Shown here in pieces: positions 34,798 to 44,411 of a DNA stretch of 64,000 bases. Source of the stretch: Tepidanaerobacter syntrophicus. GTDB taxonomy: Bacteria; Bacillota; Thermosediminibacteria; Thermosediminibacterales; Tepidanaerobacteraceae. Made by a program: the position numbers and the translations under genes. The stretch is from assembly GCF_001485475.2 (NCBI RefSeq), contig NZ_DF977001.1:1-64000 (forward strand). Direction: 5' to 3'. Each line of letters starts with the position of its first letter. Position 1 is the stretch's first letter. Under the pieces are notes generated by a model, which saw only the letters and a list, made by a program, of their open reading frames with translations, had not been told where the DNA came from and ran no database searches.

Positions 34798-35844
34798 ATG
34801 AGTGATGATACCGGCAGAAAAAGGAAGAGAAGCTTTTTTGAATGGTTCAAATACAGATGGACCGCGGAACCGCTTTTTAGCACCGCCATAGTTCTCTTAC
34901 TCATTATTATATTACAGACATTGGTTTTGGGGTTTGATTATGACTCCATCGGCAGCTGGTTTAGTTCGTGGCTGAACAATTGGATAAATATTTTAAGAAA
35001 TAATGCAGGTATTGGCATAATCTCCCTTGGGATGACATTTGTAATAATTTCGGGAGGCATAGATCTTGCGGTAGGTTCCACGACAGTTGCAATAGGCGCT
35101 GTTATGATGATGCTTATTGACAAAGGGCCAAAGGGCATATTGATAAATATGGGTATAACCGGCATCCCGGCATTTGCGATAGCGATTGTTGCAGGAATCG
35201 TGTTAGGATATTGCCTGGGTACAGGGATTGGGCTATTAATAACCAAAGGCAGGATACCTCCGTTTATCGCAACATTGGGCGCAATGAAGATTTTTAGAAG
35301 TGTTACACAGCATTTTATGCAGGGTTACAATCCAACGGTTCCGAGAGAATTCCTTCAAATTGCAAACATGAAAATAGGAAATTTTATGTTAATGCCTATT
35401 ATATTTTGGCTGGTTATTGCAAGCATACTATATTATGTCTCAAAACGGACGGTGTTTGGACGGCAAGTGATCGCAGTAGGCTCTAATGAAAAAGCAGCTA
35501 AACTTTCAGGCGTTAATGTAGACAAAGTCAAAACAGGCGTATACTCACTTATGGGAATACTTGTGGCGATTTCTGCGATAATTCAGGTGTCACGAATAGG
35601 CTCCATGGACTTTGCAAACGCAGGCAGCGGCTACGAGATGGACGCAATTGCTGCGGCTGTAGTGGGAGGAACGAGCATGAGCGGCGGAAGAGGCACCGTA
35701 TTAGGCACTGTTTTTGGTATGCTGATTATCGCTGTGATGAACAACCTTCTAAATCTTTTTGGAGTACCGCCTTTCTTAAGAGAAGCCTTTAAAGGTCTAA
35801 TAGTTGTTTGCGCGGTGCTTTTACAGAAGAAAGAGAAAGCTTAA
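34798..35844 (+). CDS. Sugar ABC transporter permease (RbsC type)
   Basis: 348 residues, about 8-10 hydrophobic segments, BPD_transp_2 family: GIISLGMTFVIISGGIDLAV near residue 75 and the C-terminal GSGYEMDAIAAAVVGGTS are the hallmark segments. It has a longer cytoplasmic N-terminus (~35 charged residues) than usual. Only one permease gene is present, as expected for a CUT2 homodimer. AAAGGGG precedes ATG 34798. Confidence 0.92.
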   Translation: MSDDTGRKRKRSFFEWFKYRWTAEPLFSTAIVLLLIIILQTLVLGFDYDSIGSWFSSWLNNWINILRNNAGIGIISLGMTFVIISGGIDLAVGSTTVAIGAVMMMLIDKGPKGILINMGITGIPAFAIAIVAGIVLGYCLGTGIGLLITKGRIPPFIATLGAMKIFRSVTQHFMQGYNPTVPREFLQIANMKIGNFMLMPIIFWLVIASILYYVSKRTVFGRQVIAVGSNEKAAKLSGVNVDKVKTGVYSLMGILVAISAIIQVSRIGSMDFANAGSGYEMDAIAAAVVGGTSMSGGRGTVLGTVFGMLIIAVMNNLLNLFGVPPFLREAFKGLIVVCAVLLQKKEKA

Positions 35845-35859
35845 AAGGAGGATAACTTT

Positions 35860-36900
35860 ATGATTAATGTTGGTATTATCGGATGTGGGAAAATTGCTCA
35901 AGTAAGACATATACCTGAATATCTTGATAATAAAAATTGCCGCCTAGTGGGTTTTTACGATAAAAATCCGGACAGAACAAAGGAAATTGCCCAAAAATAT
36001 GGCGGAATAGCTTATGCTTCTTGCGAAGAATTACTTTCAAATCCCACAATAGATGCAGTAAGCGTATGCGTATCAAATAATTTGCATGCCCAGATAACAA
36101 TTGAGGCACTTCGCGCAGGAAAGCATGTGCTTTGTGAAAAACCTATGGCAACAACTCTTGAAGATTGCAAAGCCATGGTTAAAGCAGCTGAGGATGCGGG
36201 CAAAAAACTTCTTATAGGTCACAACCAAAGACTTGCTCCTGCTCACAGAAGGGCAAAAAAGCTGGTAGAAGAAGGATTAATTGGCGATATAATTACCTTC
36301 AAAACTACCTTTGGGCACGGTGGCCCGGAAACGTGGAGCATTGATGCAGGTCCTGATGTGTGGTTTTTTGACAAGAATACCGCGGTTATGGGTGCTATGG
36401 CAGACCTTGGAATTCACAAGACGGATTTGATACAGTTTTTAACCGGTAAAAAAATTGTAGAAACAACGGCAAAACTTGCTACATTAAACAAAAAGACTTC
36501 TGACGGCAAACCTATAAGCGTAGACGATAATGCATTTTGCATATATAAAATGGAAAATGGAATCATCGGAATAATGACGGCAAGTTGGACATATTATGGA
36601 CCAGAGGACAACAGCACCATATTATATGGAACAAAAGGCATTATGAGAATATATGATGATCCTCAGTATGCTATAAAAGTTCTTATGCATGATGGAGAGA
36701 AAATAAATTTCGAAATGGAAGGCATACAGACAAATGAAAAACAAACAAAATCCGGTGTCATAGATTTATTTGTGGACAGCATACTAAATGACAGGGATAC
36801 AGAATTATCTGGAAAAGCCGCGCTAAGTTCTATGAAAGCAGTATTTGCAAGCATAGAATCATCTGAAAAAGGTAAAACCATTACCGTAGATCAAGATTAA
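35860..36900 (+). CDS. Gfo/Idh/MocA-family oxidoreductase (1)
   Basis: 346 residues. N-terminal Rossmann NVGIIGCGKIAQVRHIPEYL and the family motif GKHVLCEKPMA near residue 88-98 (the catalytic-type Lys of EKP), followed by the alpha/beta substrate domain. The family oxidises or reduces hydroxyls of sugars, inositols and their derivatives with NAD(P). AAAAGGAGG precedes ATG 35860, 15 bp from the permease gene. No phosphotransferase is in the cluster, so the substrate is probably unphosphorylated. Confidence 0.9.
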   Translation: MINVGIIGCGKIAQVRHIPEYLDNKNCRLVGFYDKNPDRTKEIAQKYGGIAYASCEELLSNPTIDAVSVCVSNNLHAQITIEALRAGKHVLCEKPMATTLEDCKAMVKAAEDAGKKLLIGHNQRLAPAHRRAKKLVEEGLIGDIITFKTTFGHGGPETWSIDAGPDVWFFDKNTAVMGAMADLGIHKTDLIQFLTGKKIVETTAKLATLNKKTSDGKPISVDDNAFCIYKMENGIIGIMTASWTYYGPEDNSTILYGTKGIMRIYDDPQYAIKVLMHDGEKINFEMEGIQTNEKQTKSGVIDLFVDSILNDRDTELSGKAALSSMKAVFASIESSEKGKTITVDQD

Positions 36901-36946
36901 TTATATCTGATAATATCCAATAAATAAAAGAAAGAAGATGGTATGC

Positions 36947-37861
36947 ATGAAAATGGGATTTGTAAGTGCGATTTTAGCTGATTACAGTTTCGAAAAACTA
37001 ATTGATACTGCAGCCGAACTAGGATTTGAATGTGTTGAAGTTGCATGCTGGCCTAAAGGAACAGCGGAAAGAAGGTATGCCGGCGTCAGCCATATTGATG
37101 TGGACAGCCTTAATGATGAAAAAGCCGCTTACATAAAGGATTATTGCAGAAATAAAAAAGTTCAAATCTCGTCCCTTGCCTTTTATCCTAATACCATCGG
37201 AAATGACTTAGAGATGCGCCGTGCAAATGTTTCTCATCTATACAAAGTAATAGATGCCAGCGCAAAACTTGGGGTTAATATGGTGACAACATTTATAGGA
37301 AGAAATCAGTATAAAAGCGTTGAGGAAAATATAGAACTTTTTAAGGAAGTCTGGCCGCCTATTATAAGCTATGCAGAAAATAAAGGGGTAAAAGTTGCCA
37401 TAGAAAACTGCCCAATGCTTTTTGATGAAAACCAGTGGCCGGGCGGGCAGAACCTTTTTAATTCTCCTAAAATCTGGAGAAAATTGTTTGAAATTATTCC
37501 AAGCGATAATTTCGGTATAAATCTTGATCCAAGTCATTTTATCTGGCAAATGATGGATTACATAAAACCGGTTTATGAATTCCGAGACAAAATTTTTCAT
37601 GTTCACTTCAAAGATATTAAACTGCACCCTGATAAATTAAAAGAAGTGGGGACGCTGGCTTATCCCCTAGATTACATGAGTCCTAAAATCCCGGGTCTTG
37701 GCGATGTAAACTGGGGAGCTTATGTTTCATCTCTCACTGATATAGGATACAATGGATATGCGTGTATAGAAATAGAAGACAGGGCTTTTGAGGAAAACGA
37801 AGAAAGGGTCCTTGCAAGCCTGAAACTTTCAAAGAGGTATTTAGAACAGTTTGTAATCTAG
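36947..37861 (+). CDS. TIM-barrel sugar isomerase/epimerase (1)
   Basis: About 304 residues, AP-endonuclease-2-type TIM barrel (xylose isomerase-like). Metal-ligand pattern: Glu in VAIENCPML (~144), Asp-His in NLDPSHFIW (~185), HVHFKD (~213) and Glu in ACIEIED near the end. Family members isomerise or epimerise ketoses or act as dehydratases/lyases of oxidised sugars (IolE-like). ATG 36947 matches the typical MKxGFVSA start; ATG 36938 is possible, and the ribosome site is weak for both. Confidence 0.85.
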   Translation: MKMGFVSAILADYSFEKLIDTAAELGFECVEVACWPKGTAERRYAGVSHIDVDSLNDEKAAYIKDYCRNKKVQISSLAFYPNTIGNDLEMRRANVSHLYKVIDASAKLGVNMVTTFIGRNQYKSVEENIELFKEVWPPIISYAENKGVKVAIENCPMLFDENQWPGGQNLFNSPKIWRKLFEIIPSDNFGINLDPSHFIWQMMDYIKPVYEFRDKIFHVHFKDIKLHPDKLKEVGTLAYPLDYMSPKIPGLGDVNWGAYVSSLTDIGYNGYACIEIEDRAFEENEERVLASLKLSKRYLEQFVI

Positions 37862-37890
37862 AAATTCAAATTTAAAGGGGGTCTTATGGC

Positions 37891-38706
37891 GTGAAGAGAA
37901 TTATTGCGGTAAATTCAAACACTTATCACGGCTACTCTCTCGATGATGCTATTTCCGGCATAAGCAAGGCTGGTTTCAAGTATATTGAGCTTACAGCAAC
38001 AAAAGGATGGACCGAGCATGTCTTTCCAACAATGACATTTGAAGAGCTCTGCAGAATTAAAGACAGTCTAAAAAAGGCGGAGCTTACGCCGATTTCCATG
38101 AGCGGTCACTGCAACCTTATGGATACAGAACGCCTTAGTGATTTTATTTTAAATATTAAACTTGCATCATTTTTCGGATGCGACTACATTATATCTTCAA
38201 TTGGAGAGGCACATTTAAAAGATAGAACTGAAACTTCCGATGAAGAAGTGGCAAAACACATAAAAGAGATTGTGCCATACCTACAGGAATATAATCTCAA
38301 ACTATGTCTTGAAAACCACGGCAAGCACGGAACAGGAAAACAACTTAAAAAAATTGTAGATTTAGTGGACTCGCCGACAGTCATGATAAATTATGATACT
38401 GCAAATGTTATATATTATGGAAATATTGATCCGGTAGAAGACATAAGTTCATGTATAGATAAAATCGGGCATATTCACCTAAAAGACAAAGCCGGTGCCA
38501 ATAACGAGTGGAATTTTCCTGCAATAGGCAAAGGAAACGTTGATTTTGAAAGGATTATTAGCGAATTAGACAAAGCCAATAACAATTGCCCCCTCAGTAT
38601 AGAAATAGAATTTACAAAGGATGGAGCAAGAAATCTTGGTGAAGTAAATCAAGCAGTAAAGGATTCTTACGATTATCTTAAAAAAATAGGCCTTTTTAGT
38701 GCCTAA
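37891..38706 (+). CDS. TIM-barrel sugar isomerase/epimerase (2)
   Basis: 271 residues, same superfamily as the preceding gene but only distantly similar. Metal-ligand candidates: Glu in CLENHGKHG (~136), Asp in MINYDTAN (~170), HIHLKDK (~195) and Glu in SIEIEFT (~235). GTG 37891 is the start, with AAAGGGGG upstream; the nearby ATG is out of frame with an immediate stop. Pairing of two such barrels with two Gfo/Idh/MocA enzymes suggests alternating oxidation and isomerisation steps. Confidence 0.83.
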   Translation: MKRIIAVNSNTYHGYSLDDAISGISKAGFKYIELTATKGWTEHVFPTMTFEELCRIKDSLKKAELTPISMSGHCNLMDTERLSDFILNIKLASFFGCDYIISSIGEAHLKDRTETSDEEVAKHIKEIVPYLQEYNLKLCLENHGKHGTGKQLKKIVDLVDSPTVMINYDTANVIYYGNIDPVEDISSCIDKIGHIHLKDKAGANNEWNFPAIGKGNVDFERIISELDKANNNCPLSIEIEFTKDGARNLGEVNQAVKDSYDYLKKIGLFSA

Positions 38707-38720
38707 ATGGAGGGAGACCG

Positions 38721-39707
38721 ATGGTCAAGATTGGTATGGTTGGCTTTGGGGGCATAGGAAATGTGCATTATGATAACTACAAAAATATTGACGGATGCAA
38801 AGTTGTCGCAGTAGTATGCAATACTGCACAGGATAAAGAAAAAGCCGCAAAGTTCAATTTAGCTGTATATGATGACATAGCTTCCATGACAGCAAATGAA
38901 CAAATAGATGTGATAGATGTATGCACACCTACTTATCTTCATAAAGAACATGTAGTAGAAAGCTTAAATTGCGGCAAACATGTAATTGTGGAAAAACCAA
39001 TGGCTCTTTGCGCAAAAGATGCTAAAGAAATGTTCGACCTTGCCGCCAAAAAAAATCTTTTGCTTTTTGTAGGTCAAGTCGTGCGTTTTACAAGAGAATC
39101 CGAAATTCTTTATGAAGCCGTAAAAAGCGAAAAATACGGCAAGCCTCTGGACGGCTATTTCATAAGACTTAGCGCTTGCCCTACATGGAGCAAGGGAGGG
39201 TGGCTTTTTGACAGAAAGAAAAGCGGACTTGTGCCCTTTGACTTGCATGTCCATGACTTGGATTTGATTATAAGTATTTTCGGAAAGCCAAGAAACTTTA
39301 CATATACAAGCTGCGGCAGGCCTGATGCCGGATATAAAGAACATTACAGATTCAATTATACACTTGACAATCTAAACGTTACGGCAGAGGCAGCCTGGTT
39401 TAATGCAAATTATCCCTTCAAAGCTGCTTGGCGTGTATATTTTGAAAATGCAGTATTAGAAAACGATGGAAAAAAAGTTACAGTTTATGAGCATGATAAA
39501 GAACCTTTCACTTATAACTTTCAAGAGGATAAAGCGGTAGCCACCGAGATAAACCTGCCTGCCAGCGACATGTTTTACCGTGAGCTTTCACATTTTATAG
39601 AATGTATAGAAAGAGGCGTTCCGTCAGAACGTATCCACCCTGATGAAATCATAGAAGGGATTAAGATTTTAGAAAAAATAACCGAAGAAGAAAAGCCGGC
39701 AGTCTAA
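38721..39707 (+). CDS. Gfo/Idh/MocA-family oxidoreductase (2)
   Basis: 328 residues. Rossmann start KIGMVGFGGIGNVHYDNYKN, family motif GKHVIVEKPMALC near residue 88-98, and a HVHDLDLIISIFG segment with conserved His/Asp near residue 175. It has an NAD(P) dehydrogenase fold acting on sugar-like compounds. ATG 38721, after a GGAGGGAG site, 14 bp from the previous gene. Last gene of the locus, followed by a strong terminator. Confidence 0.9.
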   Translation: MVKIGMVGFGGIGNVHYDNYKNIDGCKVVAVVCNTAQDKEKAAKFNLAVYDDIASMTANEQIDVIDVCTPTYLHKEHVVESLNCGKHVIVEKPMALCAKDAKEMFDLAAKKNLLLFVGQVVRFTRESEILYEAVKSEKYGKPLDGYFIRLSACPTWSKGGWLFDRKKSGLVPFDLHVHDLDLIISIFGKPRNFTYTSCGRPDAGYKEHYRFNYTLDNLNVTAEAAWFNANYPFKAAWRVYFENAVLENDGKKVTVYEHDKEPFTYNFQEDKAVATEINLPASDMFYRELSHFIECIERGVPSERIHPDEIIEGIKILEKITEEEKPAV

Positions 39708-39735
39708 GAACCGCATCTATTCAGGACATACTAGG

Positions 39736-39776
39736 AAGGAGGCGCTCTTTAAAAGAGCGCCTCCTTGTGTGCTTTT
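39736..39776 (+). terminator. Operon terminator
   Basis: Perfect 15-16-bp stem AAGGAGGCGCTCTTT/AAAGAGCGCCTCCTT with a GTGTGC spacer before T6. Confidence 0.85.
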
Positions 39777-39819
39777 TTACTGCTTATTTTTTGCTGTTTA
39801 CTAAATTTACCAGCTGAAT

Positions 39820-40302
39820 CTAGAGCAAGTTGTAAAGCACTTGCGCCATCTCAGCCCTTGTTGCAATGCTTTCGGGAGTTAACAAGCCATCACTTCCGCG
39901 CACCATTCCTGTTTTGGCCAGATATTCCATAGCTTCTTTTGCCCAAGGAGCTACTTTATCGGCATCTCTGAAGCTTTCCAGGGTTGTTCCAGTAGTGCCG
40001 ACAGGCAATTCTCCCAGCTCTTTTAAGGTGTTGTAAAGCAGTGTAAACATTTCCTGTCTTGTAATCGGCCGCTCCGGAGCAAAAAGGTTGCTGCCGATAC
40101 CTTTTGTAATATTAAGGCGTTTAGCTGCTGCCAGATAACCGGTATAGTATGTGCTGCCGGCATCTAGGAAGTTGTCTTTCGGCTGCGCATCGGGTTCTAT
40201 TCCGTATGCCCTCATCAGCATAACTAAATATTGGCTGCGCGTCAGCTGCTCTTGCGGGCTAAAAATTCCCTCCGCGGTTCCTGTGGTTATACCTCTACTC
40301 AT
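39820..40302 (-). pseudogene. SLH-domain protein fragment
   Basis: 160 residues comprising about two and a half S-layer homology repeats (RGITTGTAEGIFSPQEQLTR; KRLNITKGIGSNLFAPERPI; KTGMVRGSDGLLTPESIATR). It begins mid-repeat with no signal peptide, no ribosome site and an in-frame TAA directly before the ATG. Intact SLH proteins have a signal peptide, three full repeats and a large exported domain. I read this as the 3' remnant of a surface-protein gene. Confidence 0.75.
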
Positions 40303-40315
40303 TTATAAGTTATGG

Positions 40316-40343
40316 TTGCAATTTTGACATTATATTATATAAT
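40316..40343 (+). promoter_or_regulatory. Candidate promoter of the phenylacetate-CoA ligase gene
   Basis: TTGCAA, 16-nt spacer, TATAAT, about 80 bp before the start codon. Confidence 0.55.
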
Positions 40344-40421
40344 TTTACTTAACAATTGTTTGCTTAACACAACTGAGAGAGCGTGTTATTAAAGTAAAAT
40401 TTCAAAATAGAGGGGACAGCT

Positions 40422-41720
40422 ATGCACTGGAATAAAACACGAGAATGTATAGACAGAGAGCAGCTTCGTTCATATCAGCTTACAAAACTTAAAGAAACCA
40501 TAGACAGAGTTTACCACAATGTGGAAAGCTACAGGCAGAAAATGCAAGAAATAGGAGTGATTCCTGAAGACATAAAAACTTTAGAGGATATAAGGCTTCT
40601 GCCGTTTACAACAAAACAAGATCTTAGGGACAACTATCCCTACGGCATGTTTGCAGTGCCTATCGAAGAAATAATCAGGATTCACGCTTCATCAGGGACC
40701 ACGGGAAAACCTACAGTGGTAGGCTATACCAGAAGAGATATTTCTAATTGGGCCGAATTAATCGCAAGAAGCCTTGTAATGGGAGGCGGAAAGAGAGATT
40801 CGGTGGTTCAGGTCTCCTATGGATACGGCCTTTTTACCGGCGGTTTAGGATTTCACTATGGAGCAGAAAAATTAGGAGCAGTGGTGCTGCCTACGTCAGG
40901 CGGCAATACTCGCCGGCAGGTTATGCTCATGAAGGATTTAGGTACCGAGATTCTTGCATGCACCCCTTCTTACGCCCTTTGCATCGCCGAAACCTTAGAA
41001 GAAATGGGAATAAAGCAAGAAGAGTTAAAACTCAAGACAGGAATTTTTGGAGCAGAACCTTGGTCTGATAATATGCGCAAAGACCTTGAATCAAAACTTG
41101 GAATAAAAGCACTTGATATTTATGGTCTCAGCGAGGTTATAGGCCCTGGAGTAGCGGCTGAATGTATGGAGCAGAACGGTCTTCACATCGCAGAAGACTT
41201 CTTCATCCCCGAAATAATAGATCCGGTAACAGAAGAACCGCTTCCCGAGGGTGAAAGAGGCGAGCTGGTAATTACAACAATTGATAAAGAAGGCTTGCCG
41301 GTTATTAGGTACAGAACGCGAGATATCACCTCTATTTCATATAAGCCGTGCTCTTGCGGCAGGACTCATGCCCGAATCGAGAAAATCCTAGGCAGAACCG
41401 ACGACATGCTGATTATCAGAGGAGTCAATGTGTTCCCGTCTCAAATTGAAAGTGCCTTAATGGCGGCCGGCGATGCCGAGCCCCACTATTTGATTATAGT
41501 GGATAGAAAGGATAATCTTGATTCTATCGAGGTATGGGTTGAAGTGTCAGAACAGCTTTTTGCCGATGAAGTAAGAAAGCTGGAAGAAGTCAGGAAAAAA
41601 ATTACATCATCTATCTATACAACTTTAGGCATAAATGTAAACGTAAAATTAGTTGAACCGCATACCGTTGAGCGGACAGAAGGCAAATCTAAGCGCGTTA
41701 TCGACAAAAGGAAATTATAA
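40422..41720 (+). CDS. paaK: Phenylacetate-CoA ligase
   Basis: 432 residues, adenylate-forming enzyme. The P-loop-like [16 protein letters not shown] lies near residue 89-104, a [15 protein letters not shown] motif near 236, and [10 protein letters not shown] plus [19 protein letters not shown] in the C-terminal part: the PaaK pattern. It converts an aryl acetate (from aromatic amino-acid fermentation) to the CoA ester with ATP. GAGGGG precedes ATG 40422. Followed by an ACT-domain protein, a common anaerobe pairing, usually with indolepyruvate oxidoreductase, which is not in this window. Confidence 0.93.
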   Translation: MHWNKTRECIDREQLRSYQLTKLKETIDRVYHNVESYRQKMQEIGVIPEDIKTLEDIRLLPFTTKQDLRDNYPYGMFAVPIEEIIRIHASSGTTGKPTVVGYTRRDISNWAELIARSLVMGGGKRDSVVQVSYGYGLFTGGLGFHYGAEKLGAVVLPTSGGNTRRQVMLMKDLGTEILACTPSYALCIAETLEEMGIKQEELKLKTGIFGAEPWSDNMRKDLESKLGIKALDIYGLSEVIGPGVAAECMEQNGLHIAEDFFIPEIIDPVTEEPLPEGERGELVITTIDKEGLPVIRYRTRDITSISYKPCSCGRTHARIEKILGRTDDMLIIRGVNVFPSQIESALMAAGDAEPHYLIIVDRKDNLDSIEVWVEVSEQLFADEVRKLEEVRKKITSSIYTTLGINVNVKLVEPHTVERTEGKSKRVIDKRKL

Positions 41721-41754
41721 GGTACATTACAAGCAAAATGAACGGAGGGGTTAT

Positions 41755-42186
41755 ATGTTTGTAAAACAGATTTCGGTATTCCTAGAAAACAAACCCGGTA
41801 AACTTTCTCAAGTTACGGATATCCTAGAGAAAAATAATATCGATATCAAAGCTATTTCCATAGCAGATACTACTGAATTTGGGATTTTACGGATGATTGT
41901 AGATAAACCCAAAGAGGCAGTTGAGGCAATAAAAGCTGAGAAATTTCCGGTTAGCACAACGGACGTATTGGCAGTTGAGGTAACAGATAAGCCCGGAGGG
42001 TTAAACCGCGCCCTTCAAATTTTAAACGATGCCGGCGTCAGTGTGGAATATCTCTATTCGTTTATTAAGCGAAACGGTGAAAGGGCATTGATACTATTTC
42101 GAGTGGAAGAACCGGAGAGAGCGGTAGAGGTTCTCCAATCAGCGGGAATAAAACTGTATTCAACTGAAGAAATAAATAGTCTATAA
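41755..42186 (+). CDS. Tandem ACT-domain protein
   Basis: 143 residues made of two ACT domains: VKQISVFLENKPGKLSQVTD and, from about residue 72, VLAVEVTDKPGGLNRALQIL. ACT domains bind amino acids as effectors. ATG 41755 follows CGGAGGGG; the longer frame from 41653 overlaps paaK in another frame. Families of this type follow phenylacetate-CoA ligase genes and may be amino-acid-sensing regulators of the ligase. Confidence 0.88.
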   Translation: MFVKQISVFLENKPGKLSQVTDILEKNNIDIKAISIADTTEFGILRMIVDKPKEAVEAIKAEKFPVSTTDVLAVEVTDKPGGLNRALQILNDAGVSVEYLYSFIKRNGERALILFRVEEPERAVEVLQSAGIKLYSTEEINSL

Positions 42187-42194
42187 AAAACAGG

Positions 42195-42219
42195 AGGAGT
42201 GTCAGAATAGGACACTCCT
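42195..42219 (+). terminator. Hairpin after the ACT protein gene
   Basis: AGGAGTGTC/GACACTCCT stem with a 7-base loop; the following TAATAATTT is a weak T tract. Confidence 0.6.
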
Positions 42220-42235
42220 TAATAATTTAAAAAAA

Positions 42236-42264
42236 TTGCACCTGAAAATACTCGATGCTATAAT
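42236..42264 (+). promoter_or_regulatory. Sigma-A promoter of murT-gatD
   Basis: TTGCAC, 17-nt spacer, TATAAT, ~45 bp before the murT start. Confidence 0.7.
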
Positions 42265-42308
42265 TTAAAAAGAGCTTTGTGCGATATACTAAAGGAGGCT
42301 CCAAAACA

Positions 42309-43661
42309 TTGAAAGAAACATTTGCTGTTTTAGCGGGGAAAGCCGCCGTAAATCTTGCAAAGATTGCAGGCCGTCAGGGAACCAGCATAGGCGGAAGGGT
42401 AGCGCTTAAAATAAGTCCCGATATTCTTACTTGGTTTAGCTCAAAGGTAAAAAATGACATAATATTTGTCACAGGCACAAACGGAAAGACATCAACAAAC
42501 AATATGATTTATTCCATAATCCAGGAGGCAGGCTATACTTGTGCTTGCAATAATATCGGCGCAAACATGGAAGTTGGGTTAATATCGGCTTTTATAGACA
42601 GTAGTTCAGTTTTTAAGCTGTCACTGGATTTTGCGTGTATGGAGGTAGATGAAGCATCCTTGCCAAAAGCAGCTGCCTCTACAAAGCCCGACATAATCGT
42701 GTTTACCAATATATTTCCGGATCAGTCAGACAGATATGTAGAAATTGACGCCCTTTTAAATAAGATAAGAGATGGATTAGAAGCATCTCCCGATACCACT
42801 CTTTTAATAAACGCAGACGATCCCTTTCTTGTAAGCATAGGAAATTTACTGCCTAATCCGAAACGGTATTACGGCGTTGAAAAGTGGTTTGACAATATAA
42901 GCGAAGATACGATGGCAGATGCTGTTTTATGTAAAAAATGCGGCAGCATCCTTTCCTATGACTGCCGCTATTATGGACAACTCGGCCGCTACAGCTGCAG
43001 CAAATGCGGTTTTCATAGACCGGCTCCTGATTTCAGCGCAGTCATTGAAAACGAGGAAGGCGTTCAGCTATTTAATATCTTAGATAAAGATAAAAAATCG
43101 ATAATTGCGGTAAAGGCAGATATAAGCGATAGATACACTGTATATAACATGGCGGCTGCCGTATCCTGCGGGCTTCTTATAGGTATAAGGCCTGAAATTA
43201 TAATAAAAGGGCTGCAAAAATACAAGCCTCAGGCAGGCAGAATGGAAGAGTTTTATATTCAAAAACCAATACTGTTGAATCTTGCCAAGAACCCTGTAGG
43301 ATTTAACGAATCAATGAAAACGGTAAGTAAAGACGGAAGGACAAAAACAGTTGCCATTGGAGTAAACGACCTTCCCCAGGACGGACGGGACGTGTCATGG
43401 CTGTGGGATACGGATTTTGAGATACTAAAAAAAATAGACGATACTATAACAAGCTATATATTATTTGGACGCAGAAGATATGATACAGCGCTTAGGCTAA
43501 AGTACGCCGGAATAGACACAAAAAAACTTGTTATTTCGGAAATACTGGACGATGTTGTAAATAATGTTGTAGAAACCAAAAGCGAAATAGCTTATATAAT
43601 ATCCAATTACAGCACCACCTTTGACATCCGAAAGATATTAAAAGAGAGGGATAGCAAATGA
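42309..43661 (+). CDS. murT: Lipid II isoglutaminyl synthase, MurT subunit
   Basis: 450 residues, Mur-ligase-like. The ATP loop VTGTNGKTSTNNM lies at ~55-67. A CxxC...CxxC zinc-ribbon insert (LCKKCGS and CSKCGFHRP) is near 205-235, and the DUF1727 C-terminal domain follows. With GatD it amidates the D-Glu of the stem peptide of lipid II. TTG 42309 is chosen: AAAGGAGG lies 9 nt upstream, and the upstream in-frame ATG has no site. GatD overlaps the stop by 4 bp (ATGA). Confidence 0.93.
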   Translation: MKETFAVLAGKAAVNLAKIAGRQGTSIGGRVALKISPDILTWFSSKVKNDIIFVTGTNGKTSTNNMIYSIIQEAGYTCACNNIGANMEVGLISAFIDSSSVFKLSLDFACMEVDEASLPKAAASTKPDIIVFTNIFPDQSDRYVEIDALLNKIRDGLEASPDTTLLINADDPFLVSIGNLLPNPKRYYGVEKWFDNISEDTMADAVLCKKCGSILSYDCRYYGQLGRYSCSKCGFHRPAPDFSAVIENEEGVQLFNILDKDKKSIIAVKADISDRYTVYNMAAAVSCGLLIGIRPEIIIKGLQKYKPQAGRMEEFYIQKPILLNLAKNPVGFNESMKTVSKDGRTKTVAIGVNDLPQDGRDVSWLWDTDFEILKKIDDTITSYILFGRRRYDTALRLKYAGIDTKKLVISEILDDVVNNVVETKSEIAYIISNYSTTFDIRKILKERDSK

Positions 43662-44389
43662 AGCTTAATATATGCCACTTATACCCTGACCTTATGAATA
43701 TGTACGGAGACAGCGGCAATATGCTTGCCCTTATTAGACGCTGCCAGTGGCGAAACATCTCGGTAGAAGTTAAAGAGCGCAGATTAAATGACAAAGCCGA
43801 AGACTTCAAAAACCAAGACATATTTTTTATAGGTCATGGAGCAAGCAGGCAGCAAAGCATAGTTGCTCAAGATATGAAAAGTATAAAGCCTTATTTGAAG
43901 GAAGCTATCGAAGAAGGCAAAGTGTTTCTTGCCATATGCGGAGGTTACCGCATACTAGGCAGATATCAAGATGCAAATGGCGCAACTTTGGGACTTGAGC
44001 TTTTCAATTTTTATACAGAACAAACGACAGACCACTTTGCAGGCAATATTATAGTAGAAACTGACGAAAATTATAATCTCATCGGCTTCGAAAACCACAT
44101 TGGAAAAACATATCTAAATGGTCTTAAGCCTTTAGGACGAGTAATTTTCGGATTTGGGAATAACGGTGAAGATAAAACAGAAGGCATGCGCTACAAGAAT
44201 ACAATCGGCACATATCTTCACGGCCCCCTCCTTCCCAATAATCCCCGATTATGTGATAAAATAATAGAGGCGGCATTGCGCAATAAATATGGCACTGTTG
44301 AACTTGAAAAACTTGATGATTCGCTGGAGCTTGAAACCCGTAGAAAAATCTTAGAATTAATTGATCCAAAATTTACATCTCTTGCATAA
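43658..44389 (+). CDS. gatD: Lipid II isoglutaminyl synthase, GatD glutamine amidotransferase subunit
   Basis: 243 residues, CobB/CobQ-like class I glutamine amidotransferase. N-terminal YPDLMNMYGDSGNMLALIRR, nucleophile elbow LAICGGYRILG (Cys ~93), and the catalytic His in TYLHGPLLPNNP (~188). It supplies ammonia to MurT for isoglutamine formation. It starts in the ATGA overlap with murT, indicating coupled translation and stoichiometric subunits. Confidence 0.93.
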   Translation: MKLNICHLYPDLMNMYGDSGNMLALIRRCQWRNISVEVKERRLNDKAEDFKNQDIFFIGHGASRQQSIVAQDMKSIKPYLKEAIEEGKVFLAICGGYRILGRYQDANGATLGLELFNFYTEQTTDHFAGNIIVETDENYNLIGFENHIGKTYLNGLKPLGRVIFGFGNNGEDKTEGMRYKNTIGTYLHGPLLPNNPRLCDKIIEAALRNKYGTVELEKLDDSLELETRRKILELIDPKFTSLA

Positions 44390-44411
44390 GATTAAAAAAG
44401 GAGTGAATACT

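Noticed and set aside
39820-40302. The SLH fragment as an intact small gene
   Set aside because: It starts inside a repeat, has a stop immediately before the ATG, and has neither ribosome site nor signal peptide.
41653-41754. Upstream extension of the ACT protein into paaK
   Set aside because: The extension overlaps paaK in another frame with no conserved sequence; a strong ribosome site precedes ATG 41755.
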